A stretch of DNA of 20,904 bases from Clostridium sp. CAG:433 (GTDB taxonomy: Bacteria; Bacillota_I; Bacilli_A; RF39; UBA660): the NCBI GenBank assembly GCA_000433675.1, contig FR893526.1, positions 1-20,904 of the forward strand. Direction: 5' to 3'. This document shows, one piece after another, positions 8,127 to 15,068 of this stretch (position 1 is the first letter of the stretch; each line of letters opens with the position of its first letter). The notes under the pieces were generated by a model. That model ran no database searches. It had not been told where the DNA came from and saw nothing but the letters and a program-made list of their open reading frames with translations. A program made the translations under genes and the position numbers.

Positions 8127-8780
8127 TTAACTAATTCTATAATGACCTATAATATCATTACGATATTCTAATATATCTTCTTCATAATATCTTTGATAAG
8201 GATTAGCATGATGAATTATAAAAGGAATACCTTTTTTATTTCTCTTATCAGATACTATACCAATATGATTTTTAAATACAACAATATCTCCACCTTGCCA
8301 TTCTTTTATTTTATTAATATCATTTGTTAAAACAATTGCATTATTGTCTAAATATACTTTTAAATTTTGTACTCTTCTAAAATCAATATTTTTATCTATA
8401 ACATCAATATCATATAAATTTCTATTTGATTTTATATGTTCATTTACTAAATTCATTAAATCATAACCTGCACCTTTTAATCCAAATGCAACAACATCGG
8501 TACATACACCATATTCATCATTTGGATAACCCGTAGCGTAATATTTACTTTTATATTTAGGATTTGTTTTTATATAATCCCTTACATTATTTAATATATC
8601 AGTTTGATCATCTATACCATCATTATCTTTATCAGTTTTACTTATATAAGTCTTAATATTAAAATCTTCATTAGTATATTTTTTATGTGGAATATAATTA
8701 AAACGATATAACGCATATAAAACAACAATTATTAATACTATTAAAAAATTTGTCACAATAATTAATATTTTCTTTTTCAT
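8127..8780 (-). CDS. DUF1287 family exported protein (NlpC/P60-like fold predicted)
   Basis: The 217-residue product has an N-terminal membrane helix (about 5-25) and then a DUF1287 domain. Recognisable family blocks are GVCTDVVAFGLKGAGYDL with Cys93, NIDFRRVQNL near 131, GGDIVVFKNHIGIVSDK with His172, and IIHHANP then a terminal IIGHYRIS. The Cys/His pattern fits a papain-like peptidase or amidase, but the substrate is unknown. A short DKDNDGIDDQTD segment near residue 50 looks like a calcium-binding EF-hand-type loop. GGAG lies six bases before ATG 8780. It follows a lipoprotein gene by 45 bases with no terminator between, so the two are probably co-transcribed. Export fits a cell-wall or envelope role. 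Confidence 0.8.
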   Translation of the reverse strand: MKKKILIIVTNFLIVLIIVVLYALYRFNYIPHKKYTNEDFNIKTYISKTDKDNDGIDDQTDILNNVRDYIKTNPKYKSKYYATGYPNDEYGVCTDVVAFGLKGAGYDLMNLVNEHIKSNRNLYDIDVIDKNIDFRRVQNLKVYLDNNAIVLTNDINKIKEWQGGDIVVFKNHIGIVSDKRNKKGIPFIIHHANPYQRYYEEDILEYRNDIIGHYRIS

Positions 8781-8825
8781 AAATTCTCCATTTCAACAAA
8801 TTACTATTTATCTATCAAACTGTTC

Positions 8826-9473
8826 TTATTTCAATAAAGAAATAGCATATTTATCATAATTATTAAAATCTGAATGACTTTGTTGTAAAAATTCTTTATA
8901 GTGTTTTAAATAATCATTTGCAGATTCAAAATCATATTTAAAATTTTTATTTATCTCTTTACATAGTAATGCCTCAATATAACTTTTTAGTCCATTATTA
9001 GCATTTGTTTCGATTAAATCTTTAATTGCATATTCAAATGTTTCTTTTGGATGATTTAATAGTTCATTATATTCTTTTTGACTTGTTTTAATATAATCAA
9101 ACGGATTTGATGATGTATGAGGTCCATTATTAACTATTGAATCTATTATACTAGATACATTAATTATTGTGTTTTTAGATTTTTCGCCTTGTTCAAACTT
9201 TATATATTTTGAGTTTACTATATTTTTCTTGAACCATTTTTGTTCTTTTTTACTATTATCAATTAATCCCACAATAACAACCTTATTTTTTTCATCTACA
9301 TAATTGTAACTATAATTATTATATTTTTCTGTACCATTTTTTTGAAAATAATCAATTATTTTATTATTAATATTATTTAACTCTTCAACACTTACATTTG
9401 TTTTTGTTTCACATCCTGTTAAACCTAAAACCATAATCACACATAATAAAATAGTTAAAATTATTTTTTTCAT
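8826..9473 (-). CDS. Predicted lipoprotein of unknown function
   Basis: The 215-residue product starts with a lysine-rich signal, a hydrophobic stretch and the lipobox LTGC (Cys21), so it should be anchored on the outer membrane face by a lipid. The mature part has a first beta/alpha segment (NYVDEKNKVVIVGLIDNSKK, then WFKKNIVNSKYIKFEQG) and a second helical segment of about 90 residues rich in Lys and Glu. I recognise this arrangement as typical of uncharacterised Bacillota lipoproteins but cannot name a function. The ATG at 9479 touches the GGAGG site (9485-9481), whereas the ATG at 9473 lies seven bases away and is the better start. Its signal peptide is nearly the same, at DNA level too, as that of the small lipoprotein upstream. 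Confidence 0.8.
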   Translation of the reverse strand: MKKIILTILLCVIMVLGLTGCETKTNVSVEELNNINNKIIDYFQKNGTEKYNNYSYNYVDEKNKVVIVGLIDNSKKEQKWFKKNIVNSKYIKFEQGEKSKNTIINVSSIIDSIVNNGPHTSSNPFDYIKTSQKEYNELLNHPKETFEYAIKDLIETNANNGLKSYIEALLCKEINKNFKYDFESANDYLKHYKEFLQQSHSDFNNYDKYAISLLK

Positions 9474-9593
9474 AATCATTCCTCCATTTACAATTACTAT
9501 TTATTCAATAGTTTGATAATTTAATCATAACCTTTTTAAAAAAAGACTATTAACAAATTATACTTTATCAACGGTATGAGCAAGTTTTTTCTA

Positions 9594-9737
9594 CTATTTG
9601 TCTAATTCTATGTTACCATTTACATTTTGATTAATTTGTGATTCTTCGTTATTTATTAATTCGGTATCATAATAACTGCATCCTGTTAATTCTAATAATA
9701 AAATACAAAATAAAATAATTAAAATTATTTTTTTCAT
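9594..9737 (-). CDS. Small lipoprotein, 47 residues
   Basis: ATG at 9737 follows GGAGG by eight bases. The product starts MKKIILIILFCILLLELTGC, a full lipoprotein signal with the lipobox LTGC (Cys20). Only 27 further residues remain (SYYDTELINNEESQINQ and so on) before TAG at 9594, with a second TAG right after it. The signal and ribosome site argue for a real gene, but the mature part is very short. It could be a true peptide lipoprotein or the stump of a longer gene, because in the same frame past the two stops the DNA still reads LAHTVDKV. It is the first gene after the promoter at 9773-9781 and probably leads a unit with the 215-residue lipoprotein and the DUF1287 gene. The 120 bases between it and the next gene show nothing else. 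Confidence 0.65.
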   Translation of the reverse strand: MKKIILIILFCILLLELTGCSYYDTELINNEESQINQNVNGNIELDK

Positions 9738-9772
9738 AATTAAAGCCTCCACATCTACCTTCATTTATAGTT

Positions 9773-9781
9773 ATTATAACA
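9773..9781 (-). promoter_or_regulatory. Extended -10 promoter for the lipoprotein genes
   Basis: The minus strand reads TGTTATAAT, a perfect extended -10. It lies directly after the terminator of the accessory cluster and 36 bases before the start of the small lipoprotein. No clear -35 is seen. Confidence 0.65.
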
Positions 9782-9784
9782 TAA

Positions 9785-9817
9785 AAGAAAGCAGTTTCTT
9801 ATAAAAAATGCTTTCTT
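9785..9817 (-). terminator. Terminator ending the accessory cluster
   Basis: AAGAAAGCA (9785-9793) pairs with TGCTTTCTT (9809-9817), nine pairs with a 15-base loop, starting two bases past the stop codon at 9819. The following T run is short (TT, then AT). Confidence 0.65.
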
Positions 9818-9818
9818 A

Positions 9819-10364
9819 TTAATTATCTTCAAGTATTATTTGACCATCCATAATTGGTATATTTGGGAAACTAGCATCCATTAATGTAAAGTTTCTCTCA
9901 GGTGCACTTGGATTTTCTATTTCAACAACTTGTGATTCTGTTGTCATAACAGTTGATTTAACTGCAGTATCAAATGTATGTCCTCCATCACCAGATATTT
10001 GCTTATAATATATTGTAATATTTCCTGATGCAGAAAATGGAACATTATTAAATACAGCATTACCATCTTGATTGGTTACTATTTCTGAACCTATTACATT
10101 TCCAACATTATCAGTTCTAACAAATTTTGCACCAACAATTTGTACACCAGTATCAGGATTTCCAGTATCTGTAACATGAAGTGTTAAAGTTCCTTTAGCA
10201 CTTATAGTAAATGCATATGTATCAGTACTATCTATAATATCAACACTTGTTGGATTTAAAGTTGAAACATCATAACCTTCTACAACAGCAGTGGCCTTAT
10301 ATTTTCCTGTAACAAGTTCAATACTTCCTTTACCATTTGTTATTGGGATTGTATGTCTTGCCAT
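9819..10364 (-). CDS. Prealbumin/SpaA-like beta-sandwich protein without signal peptide
   Basis: The 181-residue product starts MARHTIPITNGKGSIEL with no signal peptide or membrane segment. Two beta-sandwich units can be inferred. The first (about 10-55) contains ATAVVEGYDVSTLNPTSVDI. The second (about 58-155) has the carboxypeptidase-regulatory/SpaA pattern TLTLHVTD, then VGAKFVRTD, then TNQDGNAVFNNVPF. The tail DASFPNIPIMDGQIILE matches the tail of the gene directly upstream. The ribosome site GGAGG lies 12 bases before ATG 10364, inside the previous gene, and the two reading frames overlap by 25 bases, so they are translationally linked. Such proteins are known from gut Bacillota, but I know of no proven role. 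A fibre or shell subunit is an inference. Confidence 0.75.
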   Translation of the reverse strand: MARHTIPITNGKGSIELVTGKYKATAVVEGYDVSTLNPTSVDIIDSTDTYAFTISAKGTLTLHVTDTGNPDTGVQIVGAKFVRTDNVGNVIGSEIVTNQDGNAVFNNVPFSASGNITIYYKQISGDGGHTFDTAVKSTVMTTESQVVEIENPSAPERNFTLMDASFPNIPIMDGQIILEDN

Positions 10365-10699
10365 AATATTATCTTTCCTCCTTCTATTTTCATATTAGGA
10401 TAATTTTTATCCTTTAATAAAACTGTAATAAGATGTTCTTTTCTTTTATTATTACCAATATTTATACAATAAGTTTTATTACTTTTTGCTATTAAAGGTA
10501 CTATTATTATTACTAAATTAGAATATATTATTAATCTATAAACCTCATTATCACATATTGGTATTTTTATTTTTCCAAAATTATCAGTCATTCCCTCAAA
10601 AACAATCTTATTACATTTATCCTTTAACTTAACTTTTATATTATTTGACTTTATACTCTCATTACCACATAATTTAATATAAATATAATCCTTTTTCAT
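10340..10699 (-). CDS. Small beta-rich protein, cluster partner, function unknown
   Basis: A 119-residue product, rich in Lys, Ile and Asn, without a cleavable signal peptide. The pattern IKVKLKDKCNKIVFEG, then TDNFGKIKIPI, resembles one Ig/prealbumin-like strand set in which a Gly-containing turn follows an Asp/Asn-rich segment. The tail KDKNYPNMKIEGGKIILW aligns with the tail of the following gene as D-x-x-[YF]-P-N-x-x-I-x-x-G-x-I-I-L. A hydrophobic stretch (YRLIIYSNLVIIIVPLI) in the middle might be core strands rather than a membrane helix. GAGGTGAG precedes ATG 10699 closely, and the gene overlaps its downstream partner by 25 bases. I do not recognise it as a whole. Confidence 0.65.
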   Translation of the reverse strand: MKKDYIYIKLCGNESIKSNNIKVKLKDKCNKIVFEGMTDNFGKIKIPICDNEVYRLIIYSNLVIIIVPLIAKSNKTYCINIGNNKRKEHLITVLLKDKNYPNMKIEGGKIILWQDIQSQ

Positions 10700-10753
10700 A
10701 ACTCACCTCATTACAATATATTTTATGAACTAATTTTATTTTTTGTAAAGGCA

Positions 10754-12610
10754 TTACTCTTCTATACTCCATATTATTAAAGTCGAGTAATCTTCATCCT
10801 CAAGTAAATTATTACTTGGTTTTAAAAATAATCCTTTATCAATTGAAAAGGTAACATTACTTACACTTACATTTCCACCATTATCATTTGATTCAAATAT
10901 CATCTCTTTATTTGTTTTTAATAATATTTCTTTATTATCAAATTTTTTAAAAAATAATGAATCTACTAATATTTTTCCTTCTTTTTCTATCATTGGATTT
11001 GTAAAATATAAATATAATTTCCAATTAGAACTATTAACTCTACTATCAATAACAGTTATTACTGTTTTATTTTTTTTAGGTAAAATAATTGGATTCAAAG
11101 AAGATGGTATCATATTAAATGGAATATTTTCTGTTACTTTTAAAAGAGTTAATTCTCCCATAAATGGTACTGTAACTTTTCTTTCGTTATAGCAACTATT
11201 TAAACAAGATGTTATTTTAACATTTGTATTATCAGGTATAACAGCATCAATACTTGCTTCAAATAAGCCATTTTCATCTGCTTTAGCTGTTAGAGTTTTA
11301 TTACTATATTCTATCTTAACATCCGAATATGGTATAGTATGACCAGATATAGCATTTATAGAATCATTAATTGGATGAATATTTGTTTTTATTAGTCCTA
11401 TAGTTAATATCTTTATATTTTGAAATTTAAAACTATTTATATCTGATAATGAACCTAATTCACTTTCTGTAAAATTATGTGATGTTACTGTTGTACTATC
11501 TTTATTAAATATACCTGTAATTTGTGCAGGATTATTCTCTTTATACCAATAAAAAGCAGGTGTATCATCAATTGTGCAAGCATCAAGATAATCAAGAGCA
11601 TATATCCACATATTTATTCTGCTAAATTTAAATATAAAATCAACAGGATTATTTGTATATATAACATTTGCATTTTTTGTATATATATTTATATATTTTG
11701 GATTATCTAAGATAAATTTTTGATTTGTACCTTTAAAATAAATATTATAATTATCAGTTGGAGTATTCATATACGTATTTATTACTGATAAGCTTGCACC
11801 TTCTTTAACCGTAAAATTACCAAATACATTCCACATTGGAACTCTTTGATGACTTTTTTCTATAAATGTAAATTTTGCCATTTCTTCTATTAAAACATTT
11901 CTAGCACCATGCGTTGTTGTTATCGCAAATCCATTACCAGTAGTTAAAAGGAATTCTGCTCCATGACCTACTATTAAATCTAATCTATTAGTTCCATTCA
12001 TAAGTTCTTTATCAGTTGTTATATTAACATTACTATTAGGAATAATTTTAATATAAGATGGTATAACATCATTAAAAAAGAAAACAGTATTTTTATTTGA
12101 ACTACTTGAAATTGTTGTATTTCCTCCTATTAAAATTCTATTAGAATCACATACTTTTTGTGCTGATACACTATTAGTATCTTTTACATTTATAATAGAA
12201 TCAATAATTTTAGTTGTTCCATAATAATTACATGAAAGTTCTATTCCATTAAAATTTATATTATTATATTCTACTACTACACTAGAATAATTTGGATGAG
12301 ATGGAACATATATTACCCCATAACCATGTGAAGATACTATATTCATATTTTTTAATATAATTTTTTTATTAGTAGTACTTACCTTTATAACTTCTGATTC
12401 TAAACTCAAATTATTTGTATAAGTATATTTAACATTATTATAAGTCCCATCAATAATAACTTTGCTTTTTTTATTATTTATAACAAATCCACTTGTTACT
12501 GTAATATCATTACCTAAATATACATAATTATAGTTATTTTCTTCACTTAATACTTGTTTCAATTCATCATTATTATTTACTACAACAGTATTATCATTTA
12601 TTATTTGCAT
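10754..12610 (-). CDS. Signal-less beta-helix protein with WxL-like C-terminal domain
   Basis: A 618-residue product with no signal peptide. It begins VVVNNNDELKQVLSE, a common opening of pectate-lyase-like right-handed beta-helix proteins, followed by short repeating beta strands rich in Asn, Ile and Val (about 30-330). An Ig-like or carboxypeptidase-regulatory unit (about 420-475, with TLTAKADENGLFEASID) comes next. The last 100 residues resemble a WxL domain: SNWKLYLYF with Trp530-Lys-Leu532, and a terminal YSTLIIWSIEE with Trp614. WxL domains attach proteins non-covalently to the peptidoglycan of Bacillota, but those proteins are secreted by the Sec pathway. The lack of a leader here is odd. 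GGAAAG lies ten bases before ATG 12610. Exported versus assembled inside the cell is unresolved. Confidence 0.65.
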   Translation of the reverse strand: MQIINDNTVVVNNNDELKQVLSEENNYNYVYLGNDITVTSGFVINNKKSKVIIDGTYNNVKYTYTNNLSLESEVIKVSTTNKKIILKNMNIVSSHGYGVIYVPSHPNYSSVVVEYNNINFNGIELSCNYYGTTKIIDSIINVKDTNSVSAQKVCDSNRILIGGNTTISSSSNKNTVFFFNDVIPSYIKIIPNSNVNITTDKELMNGTNRLDLIVGHGAEFLLTTGNGFAITTTHGARNVLIEEMAKFTFIEKSHQRVPMWNVFGNFTVKEGASLSVINTYMNTPTDNYNIYFKGTNQKFILDNPKYINIYTKNANVIYTNNPVDFIFKFSRINMWIYALDYLDACTIDDTPAFYWYKENNPAQITGIFNKDSTTVTSHNFTESELGSLSDINSFKFQNIKILTIGLIKTNIHPINDSINAISGHTIPYSDVKIEYSNKTLTAKADENGLFEASIDAVIPDNTNVKITSCLNSCYNERKVTVPFMGELTLLKVTENIPFNMIPSSLNPIILPKKNKTVITVIDSRVNSSNWKLYLYFTNPMIEKEGKILVDSLFFKKFDNKEILLKTNKEMIFESNDNGGNVSVSNVTFSIDKGLFLKPSNNLLEDEDYSTLIIWSIEE

Positions 12611-12676
12611 ATTATCACTTTCCTTTACTATAAGTTATTCACTAAATAAAACTTAGCATAATTAATTCATAACAAA

Positions 12677-12698
12677 AAGAGTAGAATTTTCTACTCTT
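12677..12698 (-). terminator. Intrinsic terminator after the collagen-like gene
   Basis: AAGAGTAGAA (12677-12686) pairs with TTCTACTCTT (12689-12698) with a TT gap as loop; the stem overlaps the stop codon. On the minus strand TTTTTGTT follows. Read-through or a separate promoter must supply the beta-helix gene downstream. Confidence 0.75.
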
Positions 12699-13827
12699 AA
12701 TGTATTTTTATAACACTTAACATTGCATTTGTACTTCCATTAAATGATATATTGACATTCATAGATGATTTTACATTTAATGTAATAAGATCATCTTTAT
12801 TAAGTGATACAATTGTTGAACTATTTATACAATTAACTATTTGTGCTTGAAATTCACTAGTTGTATTAGTGGCAGGTAAAAGTAAATCATTTGCCTTTAC
12901 AGACATAGTTAATGAACACTCTTCATTTGTTCCACCGCATAATGTATAAGAAACAAGATAAACTCCGCTTTCTTTTATTTTAATTGAATTATTATCAGGA
13001 TATTCAGTAAATAACGCTACTCCCTTTTCTGGTAAAGGAATCACTGTATCTGTTGCTTGTGGTAAAGTTATTTGTGTTTCTGTCATTAAATATCGCATTC
13101 CATAAGAAGATGTAAATTCTGTTCCAGGTGGACCTGCAGGACCTTGTGGTCCTCTTGGTCCAGTTTCTCCTTGTTCTCCTTTTTCTCCTTTTGGAATAAA
13201 AAATGCTAAATGATGGACCCAATTTTCAAAAGTATCCATAACTTCTGCTTGTTCACCTGGTTCAATAGTTTCTGTTTCATCTATTGCGATATGTTCTGTT
13301 CTACCAATTTCACCAGGAAGTCCTCTTGGTCCAGTTTCTCCTTGTTCTCCTCTTGGCAATTTAAAATCTAAAACTACATCTATTGGTGTACCACTGTTTA
13401 CAACTTCTGCTTCTTCATTTGGTTCAATAGTTTTAACATTACCAATTTGAATAGTTGCTGGACCTTGATCTCCTTTTTCACCTTTTATTCCTTGTGGTCC
13501 AATATCTCCTTTTTCTCCTTTTGGTCCTGTTGGTCCTTGTAATCCAATTTTTCCTTCTATACCTTGTTCTCCTCTAGGTATTTTAAAATTTAAAATAACA
13601 TCTTCATTTGTTCCTACATTTTCTACTTTAGCTTGTTCTTTATTTTCTACAGTTTCTGTAATACCAATTTTTATAGTTGAAGGCCCCTGAATTCCTCTTT
13701 CACCTTGAATACCTTGATCACCCTTTGGTCCTGTTGGTCCTTGTATATAACATTTTTTACATTTTTTATTTTCTTCATCTATTTTTTTCTTTATTTTTTC
13801 AAAATCATCATTACAATTATTATACAT
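12697..13827 (-). CDS. Collagen-like protein with three beta modules and a C1q/BclA-like head
   Basis: A 376-residue product without a signal peptide. The N-terminus has Cys5, Cys23 and Cys26 and a charged helix. Collagen Gly-X-Y runs occupy about 30-49, 86-123, 160-175 and 214-235, rich in GPTGPKG, GEKGD and GPRG. Between them lie three modules of about 35 residues. The last 135 residues (from about YGMRYLM, 242) form a beta-rich head with PLPEKGVALF and IKIKESGVYLVSYTL, like the BclA/TNF-C1q head domains of trimeric spore-surface fibres and phage fibres. Collagen-like runs normally form homotrimers. BclA-type exosporium proteins also lack a Sec signal because they are made in the mother cell, so spore surface is one option and a fibre of a phage-like particle is another. 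GGAGG precedes ATG 13827. Confidence 0.85.
   Translation of the reverse strand: MYNNCNDDFEKIKKKIDEENKKCKKCYIQGPTGPKGDQGIQGERGIQGPSTIKIGITETVENKEQAKVENVGTNEDVILNFKIPRGEQGIEGKIGLQGPTGPKGEKGDIGPQGIKGEKGDQGPATIQIGNVKTIEPNEEAEVVNSGTPIDVVLDFKLPRGEQGETGPRGLPGEIGRTEHIAIDETETIEPGEQAEVMDTFENWVHHLAFFIPKGEKGEQGETGPRGPQGPAGPPGTEFTSSYGMRYLMTETQITLPQATDTVIPLPEKGVALFTEYPDNNSIKIKESGVYLVSYTLCGGTNEECSLTMSVKANDLLLPATNTTSEFQAQIVNCINSSTIVSLNKDDLITLNVKSSMNVNISFNGSTNAMLSVIKIH
13186..13677 (-). repeat. Three spaced copies of a ~36-residue module in the collagen-like gene
   Basis: The modules cover codons 51-86, 124-160 and 178-214 (DNA 13570-13677, 13348-13458 and 13186-13296). Each has the pattern I-x-I/D, a Thr-Glu-Thr strand, E-x-x-(E/A)-(Q/E)-A-x-V, a Gly-Thr or Phe turn, a hydrophobic strand and I/L-P-(R/K)-G-E-(Q/K)-G, and each passes directly into Gly-X-Y triplets. 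The third copy is the most diverged (ENWVHHLAFF replaces the usual strand). Confidence 0.85.
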
Positions 13828-13904
13828 TTTTACCTCCTTTTTACATTATATTAATTAATTGAGCATTTATGATTAACAAAAAAAGTACCTTTTAACTATA
13901 AAAA

Positions 13905-13932
13905 AACTATAAAGTTTTTGATCTTTATAGTT
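13905..13932 (-). terminator. Intrinsic terminator before the collagen-like gene
   Basis: AACTATAAAG (13905-13914) pairs with CTTTATAGTT (13923-13932) around an eight-base loop. The minus strand continues with five T. It starts three bases past the stop codon of the gene remnant at 13936-14025 and would also end the radical SAM transcript. Confidence 0.8.
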
Positions 13933-13935
13933 CTT

Positions 13936-14025
13936 TTAATATGAAATATCACTTTTAGATACCTCTATTACAGGACGTACTCCAATTAAAACATCAGTTT
14001 TTTGAACTTCTACACTATTTAAATT
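13936..14025 (-). pseudogene. 3' tail of a lost gene (GVRPVIEVSKSDI terminus)
   Basis: After a TGA at 14026 the minus strand reads 29 sense codons ending in VLIGVRPVIEVSKSDI, two further residues and TAA at 13936. The G-[VI]-R-P-V-[IV] tail is one I know as the C-terminus of large exported Bacillota proteins with repeat or lectin-like domains. No start or ribosome site precedes it. It is in a different frame from the radical SAM gene, whose stop (14019) lies inside it. An intact terminator follows directly, as expected for a true gene end. The rest of the gene is absent from the window, so a deletion or gene replacement is likely. Confidence 0.6.
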
Positions 14026-14990
14026 TCATATTCTTTCTTCCATTTTAAAAATTTTTCTAATTCTTCCTTAGTTTCTATTTCATAGTGATAATAATGTTTA
14101 GTAAATTCACCACATGAACTACCAACACATCTTCCTGGTGGAGAATAACTCTTAATATTTAAATTAGGTAATTCTTCTTTTAAAGACTTAATCCAAATCT
14201 CTTCATTATCACTTTTCTTTAGAGTATTTGTTTCGTTAAATTTTATAAACTTAATTGGAATATTATATTCTTTTAATAGATTTATTAAACATTTTAACTC
14301 TTTGTTTCCATCATTTACACCTTTTATTAAAGTATAATGAATTTCAACTGGTATATTATTTCTATGAAACATAATATAATTATCCATTATTTTTTCGTTT
14401 TTCATAACTTGATTTTTATAATTTGAAAGTAGTTTTAATGCATCAGAAACATTTACTCTTGTACTTGGTATTAACTCTTTTCTTTCACTATCAATAGGTG
14501 TATGAAGTGAAAAATGAACCTTTAGTGGAATGTTATATTCATTTACTAATACTGATAACTTTTCTAAATTATCATTTGGCATCATAGTTGAAAGTGCATA
14601 ACTTACACTTTCGTATCCCAACTCTTTAATTTTATCTTTATTTTTAAATACATTTAAAATAAGATCTATATTTAATAATGGTTCTCCTACTCCCATAAAT
14701 GAAATTAAAAGTTTACTTTTATTAGTTTTATATTTGCTTAATGTTTCTATTAAACATTTCATAAAATCATCTATTTCTATTCTTATCATTTTTTTATTTA
14801 ACCCTTTATTTGTTAAATGGCACATTTTACATCCTAGATTACAAAAATGGTGAGTTGGGACGCATACTACATCCTTATCTTCCTTATTATATAGTACACT
14901 CATTTCTACTATTTTTTTGTTTTCCATTTCATAAACACATTTTATTGTTCCATCAATTTTATCTTTAAAATTTCCAATATTTTTTATCAT
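14019..14990 (-). CDS. RlmN/Cfr-like radical SAM enzyme with short N-terminus
   Basis: The 323-residue product has the radical SAM cluster motif CNLGCKMC (Cys50, 54, 57). Blocks in order match the RlmN/Cfr 23S rRNA A2503 methylase family: FMGVGEPLLN, ALSTMMPN, HFSLHTPIDSERKELIPST, EIHYTLIKGVND and IKFIKFNETNT. Both extra cysteines used in RlmN chemistry have equivalents: Cys43, seven residues before the first cluster cysteine, and Cys293 in GSSCGEF near the end. The cluster motif starts at residue 50 rather than well past 100, so most of the accessory N-terminal domain is missing. The RNA (or other) target may therefore differ. AGGAGG precedes ATG 14990. It follows a terminator and probably has its own promoter. 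Confidence 0.85.
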   Translation of the reverse strand: MIKNIGNFKDKIDGTIKCVYEMENKKIVEMSVLYNKEDKDVVCVPTHHFCNLGCKMCHLTNKGLNKKMIRIEIDDFMKCLIETLSKYKTNKSKLLISFMGVGEPLLNIDLILNVFKNKDKIKELGYESVSYALSTMMPNDNLEKLSVLVNEYNIPLKVHFSLHTPIDSERKELIPSTRVNVSDALKLLSNYKNQVMKNEKIMDNYIMFHRNNIPVEIHYTLIKGVNDGNKELKCLINLLKEYNIPIKFIKFNETNTLKKSDNEEIWIKSLKEELPNLNIKSYSPPGRCVGSSCGEFTKHYYHYEIETKEELEKFLKWKKEYEI

Positions 14991-15010
14991 AATTCTTTCC
15001 TCCTAAAACA

Positions 15011-15019
15011 ATTGTAACA
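15011..15019 (-). promoter_or_regulatory. Possible extended -10 for the radical SAM gene
   Basis: The minus strand reads TGTTACAAT directly after the terminator of the LysR operon and 21 bases before ATG 14990. No -35 is seen, so this is tentative. Confidence 0.35.
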
Positions 15020-15020
15020 A

Positions 15021-15051
15021 AAAAATAGATAACGAAAAATTATCTATTTTT
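15021..15051 (-). terminator. Terminator of the polymerase-YolD-LysR operon
   Basis: AAAAATAGATAA (15021-15032) pairs with TTATCTATTTTT (15040-15051) around a seven-base loop. On the minus strand the T run continues for two more bases. It follows the LysR stop by 17 bases. Confidence 0.8.
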
Positions 15052-15068
15052 TAATACTCTATTAACTT

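Noticed and set aside
11522..11710. Open plus-strand frame of 62 codons
   Set aside because: It lies opposite the beta-helix gene, is rich in Ile, Tyr and Cys from AT-rich antisense codons, and has no ribosome site.
13004..13222. Second minus-strand frame rich in Arg and Thr
   Set aside because: It is an out-of-frame reading of the Gly-X-Y repeat DNA of the collagen-like gene.
13838..13860. TATAAT before the collagen-like gene
   Set aside because: It lies only a few bases from the GGAGG site, so the leader would be too short, and no -35 is seen. I also found no convincing sigma-K or sigma-E site, so sporulation control is not supported by the promoter.
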